Assembly (NCBI GenBank): GCA_947369305.1
Contig: CANBLA010000050.1
Location: forward strand, 1 to 7,138
Direction of reading: 5' to 3'
Source: an uncultured Clostridia bacterium
Lineage (GTDB): Bacteria; Bacillota_A; Clostridia; TANB77; CAG-508
Length of the DNA stretch: 7,138 bases
Shown here: piece by piece, positions 1-5,713 of the stretch
Numbering within the stretch: position 1 is the first letter of the stretch
How the letters are laid out: each line of letters opens with the position of its first letter
Translations under genes and position numbers: made by a program
The notes under the pieces: model-generated
Told to the model about the DNA's origin: nothing
The model's input: the letters and a program-made list of their open reading frames with translations, nothing else
Databases searched by the model: none

Positions 1-54
1 CCCCCCAACCCACACACAAAGACACTCTTTCCCTACACGACGCTCTTCCGATCT
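1..54. other. Illumina sequencing adapter and junk at contig end (not genomic)
   Basis: Bases 22-54 match the 33-nt Illumina TruSeq read 1 adapter, from ACACTCTTTCCC through to GCTCTTCCGATCT. Bases 1-21 are C- and CA-rich, unlike the AT-rich remainder, and look like adapter or low-quality remnant. Genomic sequence starts at about base 55, in the middle of a gene. The contig was therefore assembled from reads that were not fully trimmed, and its left boundary is not biological. Confidence 0.96.
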
Positions 55-55
55 T

Positions 56-280
56 GAAAAACGTAATATTGAAATTGTTAAATTAATTTTACAAAGATTA
101 GGAAAATCAGAGGATTTGATTTCTTTTGTCGAAGACAGAAAAGGGCATGATTATCGTTATGCGATTGACCCTGACAAAATTCATAATGAATTAGGCTGGC
201 TTCCTAAAACAAAATTTGAAGATGGAATCGTAAAAACGATTGACTGGTATTTAAATCACGAGGAATATTTAATGAAATAA
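56..280 (+). CDS. rmlB: dTDP-glucose 4,6-dehydratase, C-terminal fragment (5' end missing)
   Basis: This is the last 74 codons of a reading frame opening with EKRNIEIVKLIL and ending YLMK-stop. The segments EKRNIE, RKGHDYRYAID and LGWLPKTKFEDGI, and the terminal TIDWYL, are characteristic of the C-terminal substrate-binding part of RmlB/RfbB, a short-chain dehydrogenase-fold (extended SDR) enzyme. It converts dTDP-glucose to dTDP-4-keto-6-deoxyglucose in the cytoplasm, the second step towards dTDP-L-rhamnose. Full-length RmlB is about 340 residues, so roughly three quarters is lost, including the NAD-binding motif and the catalytic Tyr-Lys pair. The loss is caused by the adapter-bounded contig end and not by a mutation. 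A terminator follows the stop codon, so this gene closes an upstream transcription unit, presumably the rml operon. It suggests that the polysaccharide made here contains rhamnose. Confidence 0.93.
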   Translation, partial: EKRNIEIVKLILQRLGKSEDLISFVEDRKGHDYRYAIDPDKIHNELGWLPKTKFEDGIVKTIDWYLNHEEYLMK

Positions 281-291
281 AACGACTACTT

Positions 292-315
292 AAGTGAGCT
301 ATTTTGCTCGCTTTT
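292..315 (+). terminator. Probable intrinsic terminator after rmlB
   Basis: An 8-bp stem (AAGTGAGC, 292-299, with GCTCGCTT, 306-313, including one G-U pair) closes a 6-nt loop and runs into TTTT at 312-315. It lies 11 nt after the rmlB stop and before the next promoter, the expected place for a terminator. The U-tract is short, so termination may be incomplete. Confidence 0.6.
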
Positions 316-343
316 GTGGATTTCATCTAGAGTCAATTGCTTA

Positions 344-372
344 TTGAAATGTTATCCATTTCATGTTATAAT
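344..372 (+). promoter_or_regulatory. Sigma-A-type extended -10 promoter of the export operon
   Basis: The -35 box is TTGAAA (344-349). A 17-bp spacer leads to the -10 box TATAAT (367-372), with an extended -10 TG at 364-365. The match to the vegetative consensus is nearly complete. Transcription should start at about 379, giving a very short leader before the ATG at 396. The ribosome binding site GAAAGGGA (382-389) sits about 6 nt before that ATG. This promoter probably drives all genes from 396 to beyond the window end, because no other terminator or convincing promoter interrupts them. Confidence 0.8.
345..363. repeat. Perfect inverted repeat between the -35 and -10 boxes
   Basis: TGAAATG (345-351) is repeated in inverted form as CATTTCA (357-363), with a 5-nt centre. 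It overlaps the -35 box and fills the spacer up to the extended -10. A repressor or activator dimer bound here would act directly on RNA polymerase, so it is a candidate operator. A chance palindrome in AT-rich DNA cannot be excluded. Confidence 0.4.
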
Positions 373-395
373 ACAAAAAATGAAAGGGAATAAAA

Positions 396-1184
396 ATGGA
401 TTTTTTTAAAATACTTTATCAAAATAGAAAACTTGCGATGCAACTTGGAAGGAACGATTTTAAAAATCGATTTGCTAATACAAGTTTGGGAACTATTTGG
501 GGATTTGCACAACCATTTGTATTTATGCTAACGTATGTTATTGTATTTCAATATATTTTAAAAACAGGAAGCTCAGGGAAATATCCATATGTTGTTTGGT
601 TTTTGCCGGGAATGGCGATGTGGATGTTTTGTAGTGATGCGATTTTAAATAGTAGTAGCTCAATTCGAAATTATAGTTATTTAGTTAAAAAAGTTGTTTT
701 TCCGGTGGATATTATTCCAATTATTTCAATTGCATCATCAAGTTTTATTGGTGTGTTTTTGATTTATATTGCTACTGTAGTATCTGTAGCTTTTGGCTAT
801 TTTCCAAATATATTTAATATTGTGTATATCGTATTTTGTGCTTTTTGTTTTATTATTGCATTAACACGTTTTACATCAGCGCTTACAACTGTTGTACCAG
901 ACTTCTCACAGCTTTTAACTATTATCATTCAATTGTGTATGTGGTTTACACCTATTATTTGGAATTTGGATATGTTAGAAGGAACTGTATGCATTTTATT
1001 TAAGGCATTTCCGTTTACATATTTGGTAGAAGGTTTTAGGCAAGCTTTTATTTCAACTTCTACGATTATTACAGAACATCATGGTTTATATACGATTATT
1101 TTTTGGATTGTTACGATTCTGATGTTTGTTTGGGGAAATTCAGTATTTAAAAGAAATAAAAAGGATTTTGCTGATGTACTATAG
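396..1184 (+). CDS. ABC-2 type polysaccharide export permease (Wzm/TagG/RgpC-like)
   Basis: This 262-residue integral membrane protein is the membrane half of an ABC exporter that moves a lipid-linked polysaccharide across the cytoplasmic membrane. The N-terminal cytoplasmic segment has the family signature, RNDFKNRFANTSLG followed by WGFAQP (about residues 19-40). It precedes hydrophobic segments at about 35-55, 66-84, 107-133, 137-158, 172-190 and 230-248, giving the usual six-helix ABC-2 topology. The segment FTPIIW (184-189) and the FPFTYLVEGFR region (205-215) are also typical. Length is normal for the family. The ATG at 396 follows the RBS GAAAGGGA at good distance. It is the first gene after the promoter; its ATPase partner is encoded two genes downstream, with a glycosyltransferase between them. 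The exact glycan cannot be read from the permease: teichoic acid, rhamnan and O-antigen-like exporters all use this family. Confidence 0.92.
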   Translation: MDFFKILYQNRKLAMQLGRNDFKNRFANTSLGTIWGFAQPFVFMLTYVIVFQYILKTGSSGKYPYVVWFLPGMAMWMFCSDAILNSSSSIRNYSYLVKKVVFPVDIIPIISIASSSFIGVFLIYIATVVSVAFGYFPNIFNIVYIVFCAFCFIIALTRFTSALTTVVPDFSQLLTIIIQLCMWFTPIIWNLDMLEGTVCILFKAFPFTYLVEGFRQAFISTSTIITEHHGLYTIIFWIVTILMFVWGNSVFKRNKKDFADVL

Positions 1185-1185
1185 T

Positions 1186-1189
1186 GAGG
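1186..1189 (+). promoter_or_regulatory. Ribosome binding site that decides the glycosyltransferase start
   Basis: GAGG lies 6 nt before the ATG at 1196. A GTG in the same frame at 1184 would overlap the permease stop codon but has no RBS at proper distance and adds four residues (MRFQ) before the conserved GT2 N-terminus. The ATG at 1196 is therefore preferred. Confidence 0.7.
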
Positions 1190-1195
1190 TTTCAA

Positions 1196-2170
1196 ATGAA
1201 AATTGATATTTTAATGGCTACTTATCAAGGAGAGAAATATTTAAAAGAACAAATCGATAGCATTTTAAATCAGACGTACCAAGATTTCCGCTTACTTATT
1301 TCAGATGACGGTTCGCAGGATTCGACTAGAGAGATTTTGCAAGAATATGTTGCAAAAGATAATCGAATTATTGTATTTTTGCAACATAAAAATCTTGGCG
1401 TTGTAAGAAACTTTGAATATTTAATGCAAAAAGTAGAAAGTGAATATTTTATGTTTTCTGATCAAGATGACATTTGGCAAAAAGACAAAATTCAGAAATC
1501 GATGGATAAAATAATAAAGACCAGTAGTGATTTGGTGTATAGTAATTTAGAAGTTGTTAATCAAGAGTTAGATGTTTTGCATAAATCGTATTGGAAATTA
1601 AAAGGTTTTGATAAAAAAATAAAAAAATATAATAATTTTGAAAGTTTATATTTGAATAATTTTGTTACAGGTTGTACGATGCTTGTTAAATCCAAATGGC
1701 TGGAGAAAATTTTGCCACTACCACAGAAGTCAAACTATATTTTGCATGATTATTGGACTGCTTTATTGGTGAGTAAATTTGGTAAAATAACTTATTTAGA
1801 TGAACCACTTGTCAAATATAGACAACATGTTGGAAATAATATTGGTTCTCAAAAAAGGTCAGATCAAATAAATGATTTTACTCAAATGCGAAATCTATTT
1901 ATTGATGTAAAAAGAGATCATTTTAAAACATTTATACAAAATAGCGAGGTTTTTGATGATGAAATTATTCAAGATTTAAACAAAAAATGCTATACCTATT
2001 TTGATGAGTTGAAAAATATGAAAAAGATGTGTTTGAAAAATAGCCAATTATTTTGGAAATTATATAAGTACGAGAAATTTAGTTATGCGTTTCAAAATTT
2101 TTTGATTTTGCAGATGCCAAATGTGGCTTGTGCCTTATTTCGTATCAAGAAAGGATTAGAAAACAGATAA
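1196..2170 (+). CDS. Family 2 glycosyltransferase, probable rhamnosyltransferase
   Basis: This 324-residue cytoplasmic GT-A fold enzyme transfers a sugar from a nucleotide-sugar donor to the growing polysaccharide. The opening KIDILMATYQGEKYL and the DQTYQD-like strand segment around residues 25-30 are standard GT2. SDDGS (36-40) contacts the nucleotide, and DQDDIW (89-94) is the metal-binding DxD motif in the form common in rhamnosyltransferases. TGC (158-160) and HDYW (184-187) mark the acceptor/catalytic region, and YRQH (208-211) is the conserved end of the catalytic domain. The C-terminal 100 residues are helical and basic, with no clear membrane span. It lies 11 nt after the permease and 1 nt before the ATPase, so it is co-translated with the exporter. 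Rhamnose as donor sugar is inferred from the DQDDIW/HDYW pattern and nearby rmlB; the linkage cannot be determined. Confidence 0.88.
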   Translation: MKIDILMATYQGEKYLKEQIDSILNQTYQDFRLLISDDGSQDSTREILQEYVAKDNRIIVFLQHKNLGVVRNFEYLMQKVESEYFMFSDQDDIWQKDKIQKSMDKIIKTSSDLVYSNLEVVNQELDVLHKSYWKLKGFDKKIKKYNNFESLYLNNFVTGCTMLVKSKWLEKILPLPQKSNYILHDYWTALLVSKFGKITYLDEPLVKYRQHVGNNIGSQKRSDQINDFTQMRNLFIDVKRDHFKTFIQNSEVFDDEIIQDLNKKCYTYFDELKNMKKMCLKNSQLFWKLYKYEKFSYAFQNFLILQMPNVACALFRIKKGLENR

Positions 2171-2171
2171 T

Positions 2172-3461
2172 ATGAGTGAAATAATGATAAAAATAACCGA
2201 TTTGGTAAAAGAATATAAGATGTTTGCCCGTAAAAAAGACCGTTTATTAGAAACGATTTTTCCAAATTTTATTCATAAACATGGAACATTTAAGGCAATG
2301 GATAATTTGAATTTGGAAGTTAAAAAAGGGGAAGTTTTAGGAATTTTAGGTAAAAATGGAGCTGGAAAATCCACTCTTCTTAAAATGATAACTGGTGTTG
2401 TAGTTCCAACATCTGGAACAATTGAAGTGAATGGAAAAATTAGTTCTTTATTGGAGCTTGGAACAGCTTTTAATCCAGATTTGACAGGCGTTGAGAATAT
2501 TTATCAACATGGACAAGTCATGGGACTTACGTTAGAACAAATTGAAGCAAAGAAACAGGAAATTATTGATTTTGCAGATATTGGAGAACATTTGTATCAA
2601 CCAGTAAAAACGTATTCATCTGGTATGTTTGCCAGACTTGCATTTGCGTGTGCGATTAATGTCGAGCCAGATGTGCTGATAGTAGATGAGGTTTTATCAG
2701 TAGGAGATATGGCGTTTCAATTAAAATGCTTTAAAAAGTTTGAGCAATTTAAAAAACAGGGGAAAACGATTTTGTTTGTAACACATGGTATTAATGATGT
2801 CTTAAAAAATTGTACTAGAACGATTATTCTTGAAAACGGTAGAAAGATTTTTGATGGTGATGTCAAAACTGGTGTTGATAAATACAAAAAAATCATGGTT
2901 GGATTGGATATTGATGCAGAAATCAAAGATGACAAAAACAAGATGATTTTACCAAAGGATGGGGAAATCTGGAAAAATCACTTTGAAGTAAATAAAGAAG
3001 CTTTGGCATATGGAACGGATGCAGTTGATATTTACGATTATGGTGTTTTTGACGAAAATGGAAAGTATGCTTTATCGATTAACAATGATGATACAGTGGT
3101 CATAAAAATGAAAATTCATTTTAAGCAAGATATAGAAGATCCAATTTTTGCAGTTACAGTAAAAGATGTCAAAGGAAATGAATATTGTGGAACCAATACT
3201 TTGATTTATAAAATGGTGACTGGTAGTTACAAAGCGGGAGAACAAGTAGTTGTAGAGTTTAAGCAAATGATACCAATTGCACCAGAAAAATACACCCTTT
3301 CTTTTGGGTGTACAAAATATAAGGCAAACGGTGAATTAGAAGTGTATCAAAGAAAATATGACGCATTATTTATTGAGATTGTTTCTAATAGACAAAGTGT
3401 TGCGATGTGTGATTTGAAGAGTGAAATTACGTATCAAAAAATAGAAAATCAGAAAGGATAA
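2172..3461 (+). CDS. Polysaccharide ABC exporter ATPase with C-terminal Wzt-like domain
   Basis: This 429-residue protein powers the permease encoded at 396-1184. The nucleotide-binding domain spans about residues 5-240. It has Walker A GKNGAGKST (60-68), ABC signature YSSGM (148-152), Walker B VLIVDE (168-173) and the switch histidine H205, so it appears catalytically intact. LLELGTAFNPDLTGVENI (93-110) is characteristic of the Wzt/TagH/RgpD subfamily. Residues about 250-420 form an extra beta-rich domain absent from simple TagH-type ATPases. In E. coli O9a Wzt such an extension binds the modified non-reducing end of the glycan and couples chain termination to export; that role here is inferred. 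The start is not fully settled: ATG 2172 is 1 nt after the previous stop with a distant AAGGA (2151-2155), and an in-frame ATG at 2184 would begin MIKITDLVKEY equally well. Confidence 0.92.
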   Translation: MSEIMIKITDLVKEYKMFARKKDRLLETIFPNFIHKHGTFKAMDNLNLEVKKGEVLGILGKNGAGKSTLLKMITGVVVPTSGTIEVNGKISSLLELGTAFNPDLTGVENIYQHGQVMGLTLEQIEAKKQEIIDFADIGEHLYQPVKTYSSGMFARLAFACAINVEPDVLIVDEVLSVGDMAFQLKCFKKFEQFKKQGKTILFVTHGINDVLKNCTRTIILENGRKIFDGDVKTGVDKYKKIMVGLDIDAEIKDDKNKMILPKDGEIWKNHFEVNKEALAYGTDAVDIYDYGVFDENGKYALSINNDDTVVIKMKIHFKQDIEDPIFAVTVKDVKGNEYCGTNTLIYKMVTGSYKAGEQVVVEFKQMIPIAPEKYTLSFGCTKYKANGELEVYQRKYDALFIEIVSNRQSVAMCDLKSEITYQKIENQKG

Positions 3462-3466
3462 ATTAA

Positions 3467-4450
3467 ATGAAATTCAATTTAGATTTTTATCAAGGAGACG
3501 ATCAGTATAGTGATGGTGATATTGAAGAAGAAATTCTAAAATATACAGAAAGATATTCTGAAAAAGAGATGCATCAGATTTTTGAAAAGGATATTCGTTG
3601 GCCAATATTTTATCATTTGACAAAGATTCGAAAAAATATATTAAATTGGTATCCGATGAAAAAGAATGCTTCTGTTCTTGAAATTGGTGCTGGCATGGGA
3701 GCGATTACAAGCACACTTTGTGACAAAGCAGATCATGTGGTTTCTGTTGAGTTATCTAAAAGAAGAGCAACTGCAATTGCCAATCGAAATCAAGAAAGAG
3801 AAAATTTAGAAATTATAGTTGCTAATCTAAATGATGTAAAATTTTCGGAGAAATTTGATTATATCACTTTAATTGGTGTTTTAGAATATGCACCATTGTA
3901 TACTAATACGGAAAATCCATATATTGATTTTTTGACGTATATTAAAAAGTTCTTAAAAAAAGATGGGAAATTGTTAATTGGAATTGAAAATAAGTTGGGA
4001 ATGAAGTATTTTGCTGGAGCGCCAGAAGATCATACAAATCGAGCTTATGATGGTATACAAGGTTATTATAATACAACAGCGGTTCGTACTTTTGGAAAAA
4101 AAGAATTACAGGATATATTGTCTGAAATAGGGCTAAAATATACTAAATTTTATTATCCATTGCCAGATTATAAATTGCCTAATATTATATTTTCAGATGA
4201 AAACTTGCCAAATGAAAAGACAATTGAAAATTATGATATCTATTATTATGAAGGAACGAAAATTCAATTTGATGAGAAAAAGGCATATCAAGAAACAATT
4301 AAAAATGGGGTATTTGATATTTTTGCTAACTCATTTTTAGTTGAAGCATCTAGCAAAAAAATTAGAACAAGAGTTGATTTCCAGAATATACAATATGAGG
4401 AAGCAACTAAAGAAGAACAAAAATTTTATTGTAAAGATGATACAAAATAA
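3467..4450 (+). CDS. Class I SAM-dependent methyltransferase, catalytic motifs intact
   Basis: This 327-residue cytoplasmic protein carries a Rossmann-fold methyltransferase at about residues 60-235. Motif I is VLEIGAGMG (70-78). The acidic residue ending strand beta-2 is E95 in VVSVELS. NLNDV (120-124) follows, then FDYITLIGVLEY (130-141) at strand beta-4. Later segments KDGKLLIGIENKLGMKYFAGA and FYYPLPDYKLPNIIFSD recur in the downstream protein encoded from 5324, so the two are paralogues. The N-terminal 60 residues are helical. The C-terminal 45 residues (from about FANSFLVEA, 286-294) align with the beginning of the kinase-like region of the paralogue and then stop, so this copy is methyltransferase plus a stub. 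The RBS AGAAAGGA (3451-3458) is well placed. Probable substrate is the surface glycan, perhaps its terminal residue, but nothing in the sequence fixes this. Confidence 0.85.
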   Translation: MKFNLDFYQGDDQYSDGDIEEEILKYTERYSEKEMHQIFEKDIRWPIFYHLTKIRKNILNWYPMKKNASVLEIGAGMGAITSTLCDKADHVVSVELSKRRATAIANRNQERENLEIIVANLNDVKFSEKFDYITLIGVLEYAPLYTNTENPYIDFLTYIKKFLKKDGKLLIGIENKLGMKYFAGAPEDHTNRAYDGIQGYYNTTAVRTFGKKELQDILSEIGLKYTKFYYPLPDYKLPNIIFSDENLPNEKTIENYDIYYYEGTKIQFDEKKAYQETIKNGVFDIFANSFLVEASSKKIRTRVDFQNIQYEEATKEEQKFYCKDDTK

Positions 4451-4468
4451 AGCATTTTTAATAAAGAA

Positions 4469-4474
4469 AGGAAG
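4469..4474 (+). promoter_or_regulatory. Ribosome binding site that decides the start of the next gene
   Basis: AGGAAG stands a few bases before the ATG at 4479 and is the best Shine-Dalgarno match near this gene. The frame is open back to an ATG at 4341, but that would overlap the methyltransferase gene by over 100 bp and place 46 lysine-rich residues before the membrane anchor. The start at 4479 is therefore preferred. Confidence 0.75.
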
Positions 4475-4478
4475 TCGC

Positions 4479-5312
4479 ATGAGAAGAAAAATAAAAATAG
4501 TAGGAATCATAATGATAACGATTGCTTGTATTTATTTAGGAATTCGAACAAGGGAGAAAAATGGAATTGTTGTGATGTCACTTAAAACAAGTCAGCAACA
4601 ATCTTTTGGATATTTGTTAGAGACAAATAAGCAAAAGATTGTTATGATAGATGGTGGAAGTGCAGAAGATAGTGAGCATTTGGAAGAACTTCTTTTGCAA
4701 AAAGGTGGTGTTGTGGAGACTTGGTTCATCACAATTGCACATCCAGAAAATTTTGGCGCGATGCAAGAAATTATGAAAAAAGAAAAGATTGAAATTAAAA
4801 ATATTTATATTAGTTTTAATCCTGCAGATTGGTATGCTAAATATGAACCAGAGAAATATGAAGAAGTTGCAGAATTTTTAGATTTGATTTATAGTGAAGA
4901 TGTGATTCAAAAAGTATATAATGTGCCACTTCGTTTTGAAGTTTTGGTGGATAACTTATATTTTACTGTTTTAAATGTAGCTAATCCAGACTTAGAAAGT
5001 ACGCAATTAGGATTTGATCAATCCATGGTAATTAAAGTAAATAATACTTATAGGAGCATGATTTTTATGGGAAGTATAGGAAATATAGGAGCACAAAAAA
5101 TGAAAGATAACAACTTAGATGAAATCGATTGTGATGCTGTCCAAATTTCAAATACAGAGCAAGTCGAAGATGAAATTTATCAAAAAATGACACCAAAGTA
5201 TCTGTTTGCAACAGGCAAACAAAAAACTTATTTAGAACATCTAAAACAATTGCTAAAACCGACAGAAGTTTATATTTCTAATGGGGAAGATATGACCGTA
5301 AAAATATGGTAA
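4479..5312 (+). CDS. Membrane-anchored metallo-beta-lactamase-fold-like protein lacking metal ligands
   Basis: This is a 277-residue protein. A positive start (MRRKIK) and a hydrophobic segment (about 7-22, IVGIIMITIACIYLGI) give a signal anchor, so the rest is probably extracytoplasmic. The body looks like the ComEC-type metallo-beta-lactamase fold: a strand, then IVMIDGGSAED (54-64), matching the conserved DGG turn, followed by a helix and a strand ending FITIAHPENFGAM (83-95). In active members that strand leads into an HxHxDH metal-binding motif; here only H88 survives. Later FDQSMVIKV (179-187) and MIFMGS (194-199) correspond to the NxxS and FTGD segments, with Gly-Asp replaced by Gly-Ser. 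The HHGS-like position near 220-228 reads AVQISNTEQ. The hydrolase is thus predicted to be metal-free. Its role is unknown; a structural or glycan/protein-binding function in surface polysaccharide assembly is a guess. Fold assignment is moderate, loss of ligands is clear if the fold is right. Confidence 0.7.
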   Translation: MRRKIKIVGIIMITIACIYLGIRTREKNGIVVMSLKTSQQQSFGYLLETNKQKIVMIDGGSAEDSEHLEELLLQKGGVVETWFITIAHPENFGAMQEIMKKEKIEIKNIYISFNPADWYAKYEPEKYEEVAEFLDLIYSEDVIQKVYNVPLRFEVLVDNLYFTVLNVANPDLESTQLGFDQSMVIKVNNTYRSMIFMGSIGNIGAQKMKDNNLDEIDCDAVQISNTEQVEDEIYQKMTPKYLFATGKQKTYLEHLKQLLKPTEVYISNGEDMTVKIW

Positions 5313-5316
5313 GGAG
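5312..5316 (+). promoter_or_regulatory. Ribosome binding site for the last gene
   Basis: AGGAG begins on the last base of the preceding stop codon and lies 7 nt before the ATG at 5324. It selects ATG 5324 over the in-frame ATG at 5306, which lies inside the preceding gene. The resulting N-terminus MKVNTEF parallels MKFNLDF of the paralogue starting at 3467. Confidence 0.8.
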
Positions 5317-5323
5317 TAAAAAT

Positions 5324-5713
5324 ATGAAAGTCAATACAGAATTCTTGAAACAGGAAATTGAGATAACGCAAAAAGAGCAAAACATTATTTCTAATTATAT
5401 AGAAAAAATGACACGAAAAGAATATTGTCAAGTTCTTGAAAATACAAAGAATTTGGAACTCTTTAATGCACTTTCTGTTTTAAGAGAAAATAGTATTAAT
5501 TGGTACGATTTTAAGAAAGAGTCAAATATTTTGGAAGTGAATTCTAATTTTGGGGAGATTACAGGATATTTATGTAGTCATGCCAAAAAAGTAGTTCTGA
5601 CGCAACCAGCGCTTAAAAAATGTGAAGCAATTTCCAAAAGGTATGAAGATATTTCAAATTTAGAAATATTTGCTGGAGAAATACGGAGAGATTCATTTGT
5701 CAGAAAAATTTGA
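5324..5713 (+). CDS. Frameshifted large protein, N-terminal part: degenerate methyltransferase domain
   Basis: Residues 1-119 (bases 5324-5680) align with the methyltransferase encoded at 3467, sharing INWYDFKKESNILEV against LNWYPMKKNASVLEI and NLEIFAG against NLEIIVA. From 5681 this frame yields unrelated residues (IRRDSFVRKI) and stops at 5711-5713. Skipping one base at about 5681 continues the homology exactly in the frame 5682 onwards, so the two pieces are one gene with a 1-nt insertion. The SAM-binding loop is degraded: the paralogue's E-x-G-x-G-x-G is here E-V-N-S-N-F-G (71-77), and the beta-2 acidic residue is Q94 where the paralogue has E95. The domain probably no longer binds SAM normally and may serve as a scaffold. 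If the frameshift is real, translation ends after 129 residues and no functional protein is made. If it is an assembly error, the gene is intact. Confidence 0.8.
   Translation: MKVNTEFLKQEIEITQKEQNIISNYIEKMTRKEYCQVLENTKNLELFNALSVLRENSINWYDFKKESNILEVNSNFGEITGYLCSHAKKVVLTQPALKKCEAISKRYEDISNLEIFAGEIRRDSFVRKI

Noticed and set aside
1184..1195. GTG start for the glycosyltransferase overlapping the permease stop
   Set aside because: The GAGG at 1186-1189 is placed for the ATG at 1196, and the conserved GT2 N-terminus starts there.
1608..1630. Runs of seven A's in the glycosyltransferase gene as a phase-variation tract
   Set aside because: Such short A runs are frequent throughout this AT-rich sequence and the frame is intact; there is no sign of slippage.
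2717..2941. Antisense open frame within the ATPase gene
   Set aside because: It lies wholly inside a well-supported ABC ATPase gene, has no RBS or recognisable domain, and its composition reflects AT-rich codon complementarity.
3072..3266. Antisense open frame within the C-terminal domain of the ATPase gene
   Set aside because: It is short, lies fully within a coding region, and shows no domain or translation signal.
3291..3312. Perfect 7-bp hairpin TACACCC / GGGTGTA with an 8-nt loop
   Set aside because: It lies in the coding sequence of the ATPase, about 150 nt before its stop, with no following U-tract, so it is not a terminator. It could be chance; kept only as a note.
4341..4478. N-terminal extension of the metallo-beta-lactamase-like protein into the methyltransferase gene
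   Set aside because: The 46 extra residues are lysine-rich, come from another frame of a real gene, and precede a good RBS/ATG pair and signal anchor at 4479.
5664..5711. Programmed ribosomal frameshift in the last gene
   Set aside because: There is no X-XXY-YYZ slippery heptamer, no stop codon at the shift point and no obvious downstream stimulatory structure. A simple 1-nt insertion explains the data better.
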